DNA of 64,000 nucleotides from Rhodospirillales bacterium (GTDB taxonomy: Bacteria > Pseudomonadota > Alphaproteobacteria > Acetobacterales > Acetobacteraceae). Positions 35,111-45,062 of this stretch are shown in pieces. The notes below the pieces were generated by a model, which did no database searches, had not been told where the DNA came from, and saw nothing but the letters and a program-made list of their open reading frames with translations. The position numbers were made by a program, and so were the translations under genes. The stretch spans positions 124,001-188,000 of the forward strand of contig JANYDF010000113.1 in assembly GCA_025359905.1 (NCBI GenBank), written 5' to 3'. Position 1 is the stretch's first letter. The number at the start of each line of letters is the position of its first letter.

Positions 35111-35977
35111 ATGAGCTGGCTGACCGAATACGTCCGTCCGAAAATCCGCACGCTGCTTGGCCGGCGCGACGTGCCGGAGAACCTGTGGGTCCAGTGCCCA
35201 TCCTGCCAGCAGATGATGTTTCACGCCGAGCTTGAAAAGGCGATGAAGGTCTGTTCGTCCTGCGGCCACCACATGCGTCCCTCGGTGGCCGAGCGGTTAC
35301 GCTGGACCTTCGACGACGGCGCGTTCACCCGCATCGAACTGCCAAAGGTGCCGGCCGACCCGCTGCGCTTCCGCGACAGCCAGCGTTACACCGACCGGCT
35401 TAAAACGGCGCGCGACAAGAACCAGTCCGACGACGCGCTGGCCGTGGCGCATGGCAGCATCGGCGGCCAGCGTGCGGTGGCCGCCGTGATGGATTTCGAC
35501 TTCATGGGCGGCTCGATGGGTGCGGCCGTGGGCGAAGGCATCGTCGCCGCCGCCAAGCTGGCGGTGCTGCAAGATGCGCCGCTGGTGGTGTTCACCGCAT
35601 CTGGCGGCGCGCGCATGCAGGAAGGCGCCGTCTCGCTGATGCAGATGCCGCGCACCATCATCGCAACAAGGTTGGTCAAGGAAGCCGGGCTGCCGTTCAT
35701 TGTGGTGCTGACCGATCCGACCACTGGCGGCGTGACCGCGAGTTTCGCCATGCTGGGCGACATTCAAATCGCCGAGCCCGGCGCGTTGATCGGTTTCGCC
35801 GGGGCCCGGGTGATCGAGCAGACGGTGCGCGAAAAACTGCCAGACGGCTTTCAGCGCGCCGAATACCTGCACCAGCACGGCATCGTCGATCTGGTGGCCA
35901 AGCGCGGCGATCTTCAGGCTACGCTCGGGCGCATCATCGGCTTACTGCGGGTCAAGGAACTCGCGCAGGCGGCCTGA
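35111..35977 (+). CDS. accD: Acetyl-CoA carboxylase carboxyltransferase subunit beta
   Basis: A 288-residue subunit. The N-terminal zinc ribbon uses Cys29, Cys32, Cys48 and Cys51 (CPSC and CSSC), and the crotonase-like core shows GGSMGAAVGEGIVAAAK, FTASGGARMQEGAVSLMQM and DPTTGGVTASFA. With AccA it moves the carboxyl group from biotin to acetyl-CoA, the first step of fatty-acid synthesis. folC starts 2 bp after its stop. Confidence 0.98.
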   Translation: MSWLTEYVRPKIRTLLGRRDVPENLWVQCPSCQQMMFHAELEKAMKVCSSCGHHMRPSVAERLRWTFDDGAFTRIELPKVPADPLRFRDSQRYTDRLKTARDKNQSDDALAVAHGSIGGQRAVAAVMDFDFMGGSMGAAVGEGIVAAAKLAVLQDAPLVVFTASGGARMQEGAVSLMQMPRTIIATRLVKEAGLPFIVVLTDPTTGGVTASFAMLGDIQIAEPGALIGFAGARVIEQTVREKLPDGFQRAEYLHQHGIVDLVAKRGDLQATLGRIIGLLRVKELAQAA

Positions 35978-35979
35978 GG

Positions 35980-37266
35980 ATGAGCGACGCTCCGCGCGGC
36001 GGGCGGTTCGACGCCATCGTCGAGCGCCTGCACGCGCTGCATCCGCGCATGATCGACCTGAGCCTGGAGCGGCTGGAACGGCTGCTAGCAACGCTCGGCA
36101 ATCCCGAGCGGCGGCTGCCGCCGGTGATCCATGTGGCGGGCACCAACGGCAAGGGCAGCACCTGCGCCTTTCTGCGCGCGATGGCCGAGGCGGCCGGGCT
36201 GCGCGTGCATGTCTACACTTCGCCGCATCTGGTGCGCTTCAACGAGCGCATCCGCATCGCGGGCGCGCTGGTGAGCGACGCCGATCTGGCCGACGCGCTG
36301 GAGCAGATCGAGCAAGTCAACGCCGGCGCCTCGATCACGGTGTTCGAGGTCATCACCGCCGCCGCCCTGTTGCTGTTCGCCCGTGCGCCGGCCGAGCTTT
36401 GCGTGCTGGAAGTCGGCCTCGGCGGGCGGCTGGACGCCACCAACGTCATTCCCCCGGCAGCGGCGGGCGCCATCACGTCGATTTCCATCGACCATCAGGA
36501 TTGGCTGGGCGACACGCTGGCACAGATCGCCGCTGAAAAGGCTGGGATCATCAAGCCGGGCATGTGGGTCGCCACCGGGGCCCAGCCAGCCGAGGCCCTG
36601 GCGGTGATCCAGGCCACCGCGGACCGGGTTGCCGCCACGCTGCTGGCGCGCGGCCGGGATTGGACGGCCGAGGCAACGGCGGAAGGGATGCGCTACGCCG
36701 ATGGTTCCGGCGTGCTTGACCTACCGCGCCCGGCGCTGCCGGGGCCGCACCAGATCGACAACGCGGGCATTGCGCTGACGGCAATGCGGGCAAGCGGCCT
36801 GCTGATACCGCCAACGGCGCAGGCGCGCGGTTTGGCCAGCGCCGAGTGGCCTGCACGGATGCAGCGGCTGCACGGTCGGCTGGCCGCCATGCTGCCGGCG
36901 GGCTGGGAGATGTGGCTCGATGGCGGGCACAATGCCGGGGCGGGCGAAATTCTCGGCCAGCACTTGGCATCGTGGCGCGATCGCCCATTGCACGTCCTCG
37001 CCGGCATGAAACGCTCCAAGGATGCCGGAGGCTTCATCCGCCCGCTGCTGGCGCACGCCACCACGCTGTGGGCGGTGGCTGAACCGGGGCAGCATCTGGC
37101 GCAGCCGGTGGAAGATATTGTGGCGGCGTCCGGCGGGGTGGCCCGCATTGGCCCGACCGTCACCGATGCGCTGCGTGCCATCCCAAAATTTGGCGAACCG
37201 GCACGGGTGCTGATTTGCGGCAGTCTGTATCTGGCGGGCGAAGTGCTGAAGGCCGACGCCAGCTAG
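35980..37266 (+). CDS. folC: Bifunctional folylpolyglutamate / dihydrofolate synthase
   Basis: A 428-residue Mur-ligase-type enzyme. HVAGTNGKGSTCAFLRAM is the P-loop; YTSPHLVRFNERIRI, LEVGLGGRLDATNVI and DHQDWLGDTLAQIAAEKAGIIK are folate-ligase signatures. It adds glutamate to dihydropteroate and tetrahydrofolates. It ends 1 bp from the convergent TauE/SafE gene. It is the last gene of the trpB-trpA-accD-folC run. Confidence 0.96.
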   Translation: MSDAPRGGRFDAIVERLHALHPRMIDLSLERLERLLATLGNPERRLPPVIHVAGTNGKGSTCAFLRAMAEAAGLRVHVYTSPHLVRFNERIRIAGALVSDADLADALEQIEQVNAGASITVFEVITAAALLLFARAPAELCVLEVGLGGRLDATNVIPPAAAGAITSISIDHQDWLGDTLAQIAAEKAGIIKPGMWVATGAQPAEALAVIQATADRVAATLLARGRDWTAEATAEGMRYADGSGVLDLPRPALPGPHQIDNAGIALTAMRASGLLIPPTAQARGLASAEWPARMQRLHGRLAAMLPAGWEMWLDGGHNAGAGEILGQHLASWRDRPLHVLAGMKRSKDAGGFIRPLLAHATTLWAVAEPGQHLAQPVEDIVAASGGVARIGPTVTDALRAIPKFGEPARVLICGSLYLAGEVLKADAS

Positions 37267-37267
37267 T

Positions 37268-38053
37268 TCAAAACACCAGCCGCCCGCCGACCAGTAACAG
37301 CACGCAGGCCAGCGCCGGACGGATAAACCCATCCGGCACCCGTACCGCAATGATGCTGCCCACAATGATGCCGGGGATCGAGCCGGTCAGCAGCGAGGCC
37401 AGCAAATTCCAGTCGATATGGCCGAGCCAGAAATGCCCCGCACCCGCCAGCAGCGTCAGCGGCACGGCGTGGGCGATGTCCGAGCCAACAATGCGGCTGG
37501 CCGGCATACGCGGATACATCAGGAACAGCGCCGTCACCCCGAGCGCCCCGGCGCCGACCGACGACAGCGACACCAGCACGCCCAGCACCACGCCGGTCAG
37601 CACGGTCAGCCCGGCGGCATTGCGCGGCCCTTCGGACGGGACAAACCGGGCGAGGTACGACAGCAGCCAGCCGCGCGTCAGCAACAGCACGGCGGTGATC
37701 AGCACCGCAACACCCAGCACCGTGGTGATCAGCTTGGTGGCGCCGCCGCCGCCGCCCAGTTGCGACAGCACCAGCACGGTGACCGCAGTCGCCGGAATGC
37801 TGCCGCTGGCCAGCCGGGCGACGACCCGCCAGTCGATGTTCTTGTTGAAGCCGTGCACCGCCGTGCCGACGCTTTTGGTCATCGCCGCGTACAGCAGATC
37901 GGTCCCAACGGCGGTGGACGGATGGATGCCGAATAGCAGCACCAACAGCGGCGTCATCAACGAACCGCCGCCCACCCCGGTTAGCCCGACCAGCAGCCCT
38001 ACGGCGAACCCCGATACCGAATAGAGCGGGTTGATCGCAGCCAACAATCCCAT
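37268..38053 (-). CDS. TauE/SafE family sulfite or organosulfonate exporter
   Basis: A 261-residue permease with eight hydrophobic segments arranged in two halves, each with the TauE/SafE hallmark: GLLVGLTGVGGGSLMTPLL in the first and SLSSVGAGALG in the second. The family exports sulfite, sulfoacetate or related anions. It lies between folC and trxA, a spot where many alphaproteobacteria have no gene, and a few kilobases from the sulfite-reductase operon, which fits a role in removing excess sulfite. The link is inference. Confidence 0.9.
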   Translation of the reverse strand: MGLLAAINPLYSVSGFAVGLLVGLTGVGGGSLMTPLLVLLFGIHPSTAVGTDLLYAAMTKSVGTAVHGFNKNIDWRVVARLASGSIPATAVTVLVLSQLGGGGGATKLITTVLGVAVLITAVLLLTRGWLLSYLARFVPSEGPRNAAGLTVLTGVVLGVLVSLSSVGAGALGVTALFLMYPRMPASRIVGSDIAHAVPLTLLAGAGHFWLGHIDWNLLASLLTGSIPGIIVGSIIAVRVPDGFIRPALACVLLLVGGRLVF

Positions 38054-38237
38054 GCTTTCGCCTACAATGACCGTTCAGCGGACAGTGGCGGAATCATGGC
38101 AACGAAGCAATCACGATGCTGCGAGCCTCAAACTCCGCGATTTCCTTGTATTTTCGATACGATCAAAAATTGCCTAGCTTTCCGCTGGAATTTTATCTGA
38201 TCCGCGAAATATAACCGGCAGCATTGCGGCGCAAGCA

Positions 38238-38259
38238 GCCGCCGGACGGTCCCGGCGGC
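38238..38259 (-). terminator. Hairpin after trxA
   Basis: An 8-bp GC stem (38238-38245 with 38252-38259) and 6-nt loop, 15 bp after the trxA stop. The gap 38054-38237 is AT-rich and otherwise empty; it must hold the TauE promoter. Confidence 0.6.
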
Positions 38260-38274
38260 TATCGCGGATGGGTT

Positions 38275-38601
38275 TCAGAGCGCCGAGGCGACCCATTCCT
38301 TCAGCACGCTTTTCGGCGCGGCGCCGACCTTGGTGGCAACCTGCTTGCCGTCCTTGAACAGGATCAGCGTTGGGATGCCGCGCACGCCGTAGGTGTTCGG
38401 CGTATTCGGGTTCTCGTCGATGTTCACCTTGGCCACGGTCAACTTACCGGCGTATTCGGCGCCGATTTCTTCCAGCGACGGCGCGATGGCGCGGCACGGG
38501 CCGCACCATTCGGCCCAAAAATCCACCAGCACCGCGCCCTCGGCCTTCAACACGTCGGTGGCGAAGCTGGCATCGGTAACCGGCTTGGTGTTCGCGCTCA
38601 T
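38275..38601 (-). CDS. trxA: Thioredoxin 1
   Basis: A 108-residue thioredoxin with the redox site WCGPC (Cys33 and Cys36), the cis-Pro loop [13 protein letters not shown] and [12 protein letters not shown]. It reduces protein disulfides in the cytosol with thioredoxin reductase. GAAAGGTTC precedes the ATG. It follows addA at a 60-bp gap, as in many alphaproteobacteria (addB-addA-trxA). Confidence 0.98.
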   Translation of the reverse strand: MSANTKPVTDASFATDVLKAEGAVLVDFWAEWCGPCRAIAPSLEEIGAEYAGKLTVAKVNIDENPNTPNTYGVRGIPTLILFKDGKQVATKVGAAPKSVLKEWVASAL

Positions 38602-38661
38602 TCTAGGAACCTTTCGAAGAATTCTGGTTGGCGAGGGAGTTGGGCGGCCTGCGGCGCAAGA

Positions 38662-41600
38662 TCAAGCTGGCGACTCCGCGCCGGGGGCATGGCGGTCCAG
38701 CAAGGCTGCGGGAAGGTGCATGACGCGCGGGCCGCTCGTCCAGACCAGCGCGCAACTCACGGCGCGCTGCGGGTAGATCGCTTGCAGCACGGCACGGTAG
38801 GCGGCCATCTGGCGCAGATAAAGCACCGGCACCTGCGCCACGCTGGCGGGCGCCGCGCGGTTGGTCTTGTAGTCGGCGATCAGCACGCGGCCTGGCAGCA
38901 CCGCGAGCCGGTCCACCAGACCGCCGACGATGCGCCCCGCCACCATGCCGGTCAGCGGCACCTCGGCGCGCCCGTGTGGGCCGAACAGGTCGGTCAAATC
39001 CGGATGCGCCAGCACCGCCAGCACGTCGCCGGTCAGTTCCGCCGCATCGGCTTTGCCCAATCCGTGCCCCGGCCCTGACAGGTAGCGCAGCGCAGCATCC
39101 CGGCGATCCGCCTCGGGCAGTTCGGGAAGATGCTGCAGCAGCGCGTGCGCCAACTGGCCGCGCCGGAAGCGTGGCGCGCTGCCCAGTTCATCGAGCGGCG
39201 AGGCCGCCTGCGGCACCGGGCCGAGCGCTGCATCCTGCGGACGGCTCGGCGCCAGCGGCTGCGGCACCGCCGGTTCGGCGGGCGGTGCGGCCGGTTGCCA
39301 CAGCGGCGCGCCGCCGGTCCAGCCGGGCAGCGGGGCAGCACTGCTGTCTTGCGCCCTGGCGGTGGCGTGTTCGGGCGCGCGGGCCTGCGGCGCGGCATGG
39401 GTCAGCAGCGCGCCCTCCCACGGCTCCGGCACCGCGTCGAACGGCACGGCCTCGGCTTCGAGCGCCGCGAACCCGGCGCTGACCAGATTGTACCAGCAAC
39501 CGCCCGGCGGCGTGCGCCGTGGCTGCCAGCCGCACACCACCAGCCGGTCCTCGGCGCGGGTCAGCGCCACGTACAGCAGCCGGTTATGTTCCTCGGCGCG
39601 GCGCGCGGCGGCAGCGGCGCGCAGCGCGTCCAGACTGGCGCAGTAGAACTCCTTGCGCGGAGCCCAGACCGGCAATCCGTTCTCCGTCCACAGCAGCGGC
39701 CCGTCGTCCGGCGGCAGCGCCGTGGTGTCGGGCAGGATCACCAGCGGGGCCTGCAAGCCCTTGGCGCCATGCACCGTCATAATGCGCACCTGATCGCCCG
39801 CCCCTTCGGCCTCGCGCTTCACCTCGGCCCCCGACTGGCGCAGCCAGTGCACGAAGCCCTGCAGCGACGGCGGGTGGCTTTGCGCGTAGGCCAGGGCGGC
39901 GTTCAGCAGTTCGTCCACCGGCTCCGCCGCCTCCGGCCCCAGCCGTGCCAGCAGCTTGGCTCGTCCGCCCAACGGGCCGAGCGCCTCCACCAGCAGCGCG
40001 TGCGGTGTTGCGTAATCCACCCGGGCCAGCAACGTGGCGATCAGATCCGCCGCCGCGCGCCATTCGGGGCGCTCATCCGCCCGGCTGCGCAGCGCATCCC
40101 ACAAGCTGCCCCGGCGCTGCGCCGCAAGATCGAGCAGCGAGTCGTCGTCAATGCCGCCGAGCGGGCTGGTCAGCACGCAGGCCAGCGACAAATCGTCGTC
40201 CGGCAGCAACAGCGTGTCGCACAGCACCAATAGATCGGCGACCGCCGGTTGCGCGGTCAGCACCATGCGGTCCAGGCCCGCCACCTTGACGCCGCGCACC
40301 TTCAAGGCCCGCACCAGCGCGCGGGTAAAATCGTTGCGCCGCCGCACGAGCACCAGCACGTCGCCAGCGGCGAGCGGCCGGCCTTTGCTTTCCAGCAGCA
40401 CGCCGCCGCCGGTCTGCTCGGCGATCCAGGCCGCCAGCCCGTCGGCCAGTCGCTGCATGGCGCTGCGGGCGCTCAGATTCTTATCCGGCACCGACCACGC
40501 TTCGGCCGCCGCCACATCCGGCGCAGGCGTCAGCGGCCACAACTCAACCCGCCCGGCATGGCCCGCCCGGTCGGCGAAATGGCGCAGCGTCTCGCCCGGC
40601 GGCACCACGCCCGCTGCCGCCTCCGGGCTGGCGAACACCGCATCGGCCAGCGCCAGTACAGGCGCGGTGGATCGGAACGACACATCCAGCGCCACGTCGC
40701 GCCACGCCGCCCCGGCATCCATGACGCGCTGGCGCAGCAAGCCGCGCCAGCGCTCGAACTCATCCGGGTCGGCGCCCTGGAACGAGTAGATCGACTGCTT
40801 GCGGTCGCCGACAGCGAACACCGTGCGCGGCCGGTCCTGGGAGCCTTCGCCCGCGAAAAACTCGGCGGTCAGGGCGCCCGCGATGTCCCATTGCGCCGGT
40901 GCGGTGTCCTGCACCTCGTCGAGCAGCAAATGGTCCAGGCCGCCATCGAGCTTGTACAGCACCCAGGCGGCCCCCGGATCGATCAGCAGGCCGGAACTGG
41001 CGGCGATCAAATCATCGTAGTCGAGCAACGCGGCGCGGGACTTGCGCGCCGCGTATCCGTCGATCACCGGGGCAGCCAGACTGGCGAGTGCAGCGGAAAT
41101 CGCGGCGGTTCCGGCGGCCCGGCGGGCGTCCTCGATGCCGGCGATGCGCTGCTGTTCCTCCGCCAGAATATCGGCCAACTCGGGGCGGTCCTTGGCCAGC
41201 TTGACGTTCAGCAGCGCCCCCATGCCGCGCGGCTCGCCATCGCCGCGCATGAATTCCTCGCACCACTTGCCCCAGCAATCGCCGCGCTGCTCGGCATCCA
41301 GTGCAAGCCACGCCAGCATCCGCGCCCCGCGCTCAGCCGTGGCGGGCGACGCCTTTTCTGCGATGACCTTGCAGGCAGCGCGCAGCTTCGCCTCGCCCGG
41401 CCAGTTCACCGCGCGCGCCATCAGCGCCGCTTCGTCCGGCTCGCCGCCCAGCGCCGCCGCCAGCCGGTGCCGCAATGGCTCCGCACCGTCCGCGAGGGCA
41501 GCATGCAGCCGCTCGCGATGCTTCTGCATCCCGGCGGCAAGCTTGCCGAAACCATCCGCCGTCGCCAGCCCAGCCAGGGTTTGCAGGGCGGCGGCGCGTT

Positions 41601-42126
41601 CCACCGAATGCGCCTGCCCCAGCATGTCCTCGCGCGCATCGCGCAGCGCCAGCCGCGCCTCGATGTCGTCCACCAGTTGAAAATGCGGCGACAGCCGGGC
41701 TTCGAGCGGAAAACGGCGCAGCAGCGACTGGCAGAAGGCGTGGATGGTGCCGATCCGCATGCCGCCCGGCAGGTCCAGCACGCGGGCGAACAGCGCGCGC
41801 GCGGCGGTGCGGCGGGCCTCGTCCGGTGCAATGTTCAAATCGCGCAACGCCTTGTCCAGCGCCGCATCCGGCATCGTCACCCAATGGCCCAGCGTGTGCT
41901 GCAAGCGCAGCGCCATTTCGGCGGCGGCGGCCTTGGTGAAAGTCAGACACTGAATACGCGACGGATCGGTGCCAGGCTGCAACATCAGCCGCAGCAGCCG
42001 GTCGGTCAGCAGCTTGGTTTTGCCCGACCCCGCCGAAGCGGCGACGAAGGCCGATACGCCGGGGTCGGACGCCAGCCGTTGCTCGGCCTGCGCGCGCTCG
42101 CGGGCGCTGACGGCAAGAGTGGTCAT
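38662..42126 (-). CDS. addA: Double-strand break repair helicase-nuclease AddA
   Basis: A 1154-residue UvrD-type helicase. Walker A is AASAGSGKTKLLTDRLLRLML (Lys36), Walker B LLLDEVQDTAPAQW, motif III AVGDRKQSIYSFQGADP, motif VI VALTRAEDRLVVCG; the C-terminal RecB-like nuclease has VLIADYKTNRAAP. With AddB it processes broken ends for RecA. The ATG overlaps the addB stop (ATGA at 42123-42126). Confidence 0.97.
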   Translation of the reverse strand: MTTLAVSARERAQAEQRLASDPGVSAFVAASAGSGKTKLLTDRLLRLMLQPGTDPSRIQCLTFTKAAAAEMALRLQHTLGHWVTMPDAALDKALRDLNIAPDEARRTAARALFARVLDLPGGMRIGTIHAFCQSLLRRFPLEARLSPHFQLVDDIEARLALRDAREDMLGQAHSVERAAALQTLAGLATADGFGKLAAGMQKHRERLHAALADGAEPLRHRLAAALGGEPDEAALMARAVNWPGEAKLRAACKVIAEKASPATAERGARMLAWLALDAEQRGDCWGKWCEEFMRGDGEPRGMGALLNVKLAKDRPELADILAEEQQRIAGIEDARRAAGTAAISAALASLAAPVIDGYAARKSRAALLDYDDLIAASSGLLIDPGAAWVLYKLDGGLDHLLLDEVQDTAPAQWDIAGALTAEFFAGEGSQDRPRTVFAVGDRKQSIYSFQGADPDEFERWRGLLRQRVMDAGAAWRDVALDVSFRSTAPVLALADAVFASPEAAAGVVPPGETLRHFADRAGHAGRVELWPLTPAPDVAAAEAWSVPDKNLSARSAMQRLADGLAAWIAEQTGGGVLLESKGRPLAAGDVLVLVRRRNDFTRALVRALKVRGVKVAGLDRMVLTAQPAVADLLVLCDTLLLPDDDLSLACVLTSPLGGIDDDSLLDLAAQRRGSLWDALRSRADERPEWRAAADLIATLLARVDYATPHALLVEALGPLGGRAKLLARLGPEAAEPVDELLNAALAYAQSHPPSLQGFVHWLRQSGAEVKREAEGAGDQVRIMTVHGAKGLQAPLVILPDTTALPPDDGPLLWTENGLPVWAPRKEFYCASLDALRAAAAARRAEEHNRLLYVALTRAEDRLVVCGWQPRRTPPGGCWYNLVSAGFAALEAEAVPFDAVPEPWEGALLTHAAPQARAPEHATARAQDSSAAPLPGWTGGAPLWQPAAPPAEPAVPQPLAPSRPQDAALGPVPQAASPLDELGSAPRFRRGQLAHALLQHLPELPEADRRDAALRYLSGPGHGLGKADAAELTGDVLAVLAHPDLTDLFGPHGRAEVPLTGMVAGRIVGGLVDRLAVLPGRVLIADYKTNRAAPASVAQVPVLYLRQMAAYRAVLQAIYPQRAVSCALVWTSGPRVMHLPAALLDRHAPGAESPA

Positions 42127-45062
42127 TCGGCGTCTCCCGATACATCCCACTCGGCACGGCGCGCCAACTGCCCGTAATCGGAAAAGCGCGGCACCCGGCC
42201 GGGATGCGGGGTGCTCAAATACGGCTGTTCAACCCTGTCGAAGGCGGCGATCAACTCGCCCAGCTTTTCGGCGGCGACGCGCACCACCTCGGCGATCTGG
42301 TCCGGCTTGCCTTGAAACAGCGAGCGCGCCTCGCCCGGCTCGAAACCGCCGGTCAGGTGCCAATACACCAGTTCATCGACCATGCCGGTGAACGCCGCGC
42401 CAAAGGCACCGTCCTGCGCCATCGCTGCCTCCAGCGGCAATTGCGGCGCGAACCCCGCTTCGACAGCCTTTTGCGCGGGCAGCGCGCCGGTTTTGTAGTC
42501 CAGCACGGCAATGCGGCCGTCAGCGAAGCGTTCCAGCCGGTCGGCGCGGCCGCGCAGCACGAAATCGAGCGGGGCGGGCAGCCGCCATTCGCCGGTCTGT
42601 TCGCTGACGATGGCGGCGGGCGGGCGCAGGCTGCGGCGCAGCACCTCCTGCCCGGCCACCCAATCGGCGATGCGCAGCAAACGCGGCAGCCACCATTCGT
42701 ACAGCGCCCGGCGCACGCCAGCCTGGGACAGGGCCAGTTCCATCGACCGGCCAAGCCGCGCCGCGCCGTCGGCAGGCCAGCCCGCCCCCACGTCAGCAAG
42801 GAACAACTCCAAGCCCTTATGCACCAGCGCGCCGTAGTCGATGGCGTCGGTTTCCTGTTCCAGCGGATCGAGCGGGCGCAGCTTCAGGATGTGCTTGGCG
42901 TAGATCGCATACGGATCGGCCAGCAGCGTCTCGATCTCGGTCACACTCAGGCGATGCGGCCGCAACGCCACCGCCGGGCGCGGTTGCGGCGGGCGCACCG
43001 GGCGCGGGCCGCCCTGTGGCTGGTCCAGTTGCCGGGCCCAATCCGCCGCCGGATGGCGTGGCAGCGCCGCGTTGCGCCCGGCCAGGAACGCATCCAGCCG
43101 CGCCAGCCAGCGCGACGGCACCGAGGGCGCGCCGTCGCGGCGGCGCGGGCAGGACAGCACTGCCACCGGTGCCGCGCAGGCGATCTGCACGAAATCATGC
43201 GCCGCGAGACCGATCCGCTCCTCCGGGCTGGGCAGCTTGGCGGCCTTGCGCATCGGGCGGCTGAGCCATGGGCCGGGGTCGGTCGTGGGCGGCCAAACGC
43301 CCTCGGCCAGCCCGCCCAGCACCACGACATCGACCGCTTGCAGCCGGGCTTCCAGCAGGCCCCAGATGAACACGCGCGGATGCTCGGCGGCGGCATCGCG
43401 CCCACGCAATGCCCGGCGGCTACGCACAGTTTCGCCGTCGAGCAGCGCATCGAGCAGCCCCGGCAGCGCGCCTGGCGGCTGATCCGGCAGCACCGCCAAG
43501 GCTGCGCGCGCCTCGGCAAGCAGCGTGGCCAGCGCCTCGCCTTCCTCATGCGTCCACAACCGCGCCGCACCCGGCGTCTCGCCGGTGGAGGCCAGCGCCT
43601 CGGCGGCTTGCAGCAGCGCTACCAGTGCGGCTTCGGGCGGCACGCTGGCGCTGGCCATCACCCGCAACAGCGGATCGAGCGCGGTTTCGACGGCGCTCAG
43701 CAGCGTTTGCGCGACGTCCGGGGCGCGTCCGTTCTGGTCCAGATGGCGGCGCAAACCCGCCACACCGGGCGGCGGGCGTGGGCCGCGCAGTGCCGCGCGT
43801 TCCAGCGCCCGGGTCGCCGCGCGGCAGGCAGCAGGCGCAATGCCGGCGGCGGCCAGCGGATGTTTCAGCAGCGCCAGCAGCGGCACCGGGGCCAAGCCTT
43901 CGGCCACCGCGCGGGCAAGCAATCGGAGGAACACGGCGGGCGGGGTGTGGCCCAGCGGCTCGCCGGCGCTGTCGTCGGCCACCACGCCCCAGCGCAACAG
44001 TTCGGCGGCGACGCGGCCCGCCAGCACCCGATCCGGCGTCACCAGGGCGGCGCGCTGACCGGGGATTTCCAGCGCATTGCGCAATATCAACGCGATGGCG
44101 GCGGCTTCCTCCTGCTGGTCGGCTGGTTCCAGCCTTGTCAGGCCGCTGCAATCGGCCGGCGCCGGGTCGCGCCACACCGGCAGTGCGGCGGCGGGCAGCA
44201 ACGCCTTGGCCAGCATGGCCACGCGGCCCGCTGGCGCGACGCTGGCTGCGTCCCACGGTTGCACGTCCGCCCGCGTCGCGTGCAAATCGGCCAGCAGCCG
44301 CCGCAACGCCGCTTGCGGATGCGCCGCGTCCAGCGCCTCCCAAGTTTCGGCGGGCAAATCGTGATCCAGCCCGGGCAGCACGACCAAGCCGTGCGGCAGC
44401 CGCGCCACCACACTTAGCAGGTGCGCGACGGCCGGAATCGCCGCCGTGGTGCCCGCGATCCACACCGGATCGGCGGGCGGCACGTGCTGCCACGCCGCCG
44501 CCTGGGCGCGCAGCAATTGCACCTGCCGATCCGCTGGGTTCAGCATCCGCTGATCGGCGAGCCATGCGGGCCACGCCTCGGTGACGATTTTGAGGAAATC
44601 CAGCGTGATCCGCCAATGGTCGGCAAACGCCGCGTCGGCCGCGGCATCCAGCGCCTGCGGCAAATCCACCCCGGCCCGCTCGGCCTCATCCATCAGCACC
44701 GCCAGTTCGCGCGCCAGCATCCAGGCGCGGTCGGCAGTACGGGCGCCGCCCTGTGTCTCGGGCAATGCAAGGACCATGCGCGACAACGCGGCCAGCCGCA
44801 GCATGTCTGGCACCGGCGGCAGCAGATCGAGCGCCCCGCTCAGCGCCAGCGGGGTTTCATCCAGCGCGCCCAGGGCGGTGATGCGCGGCAGCAGCAGCGG
44901 GCGGCCGCCGGACACGCGCAAAAACGCCTCGGCCAGCGCGCGGGCGGCGCGGCGGGTTGGCAGCAGGATCAGCCCCCGGCTGCGGTCGCCCGGCGCAGCC
45001 AGCCAGCGCGCGGCCAGCGTGTCGAGAAACGGCAGGTTGGCGGCGATCGAGCGCAGATTCAT
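42123..45062 (-). CDS. addB: Double-strand break repair protein AddB
   Basis: A 979-residue partner of AddA. As usual for alphaproteobacterial AddB, the N-terminal helicase-like half has a degenerate P-loop (GLILLPTRRAARALAEAFL), while the C-terminal RecB-like nuclease keeps IAVLDYKTGALP. I did not see the full four-Cys iron-sulfur pattern known from Bacillus AddB. Its start overlaps the tsaE stop by 4 bp, and addA overlaps its end, so tsaE-addB-addA are translated in series. Confidence 0.95.
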   Translation of the reverse strand: MNLRSIAANLPFLDTLAARWLAAPGDRSRGLILLPTRRAARALAEAFLRVSGGRPLLLPRITALGALDETPLALSGALDLLPPVPDMLRLAALSRMVLALPETQGGARTADRAWMLARELAVLMDEAERAGVDLPQALDAAADAAFADHWRITLDFLKIVTEAWPAWLADQRMLNPADRQVQLLRAQAAAWQHVPPADPVWIAGTTAAIPAVAHLLSVVARLPHGLVVLPGLDHDLPAETWEALDAAHPQAALRRLLADLHATRADVQPWDAASVAPAGRVAMLAKALLPAAALPVWRDPAPADCSGLTRLEPADQQEEAAAIALILRNALEIPGQRAALVTPDRVLAGRVAAELLRWGVVADDSAGEPLGHTPPAVFLRLLARAVAEGLAPVPLLALLKHPLAAAGIAPAACRAATRALERAALRGPRPPPGVAGLRRHLDQNGRAPDVAQTLLSAVETALDPLLRVMASASVPPEAALVALLQAAEALASTGETPGAARLWTHEEGEALATLLAEARAALAVLPDQPPGALPGLLDALLDGETVRSRRALRGRDAAAEHPRVFIWGLLEARLQAVDVVVLGGLAEGVWPPTTDPGPWLSRPMRKAAKLPSPEERIGLAAHDFVQIACAAPVAVLSCPRRRDGAPSVPSRWLARLDAFLAGRNAALPRHPAADWARQLDQPQGGPRPVRPPQPRPAVALRPHRLSVTEIETLLADPYAIYAKHILKLRPLDPLEQETDAIDYGALVHKGLELFLADVGAGWPADGAARLGRSMELALSQAGVRRALYEWWLPRLLRIADWVAGQEVLRRSLRPPAAIVSEQTGEWRLPAPLDFVLRGRADRLERFADGRIAVLDYKTGALPAQKAVEAGFAPQLPLEAAMAQDGAFGAAFTGMVDELVYWHLTGGFEPGEARSLFQGKPDQIAEVVRVAAEKLGELIAAFDRVEQPYLSTPHPGRVPRFSDYGQLARRAEWDVSGDAE

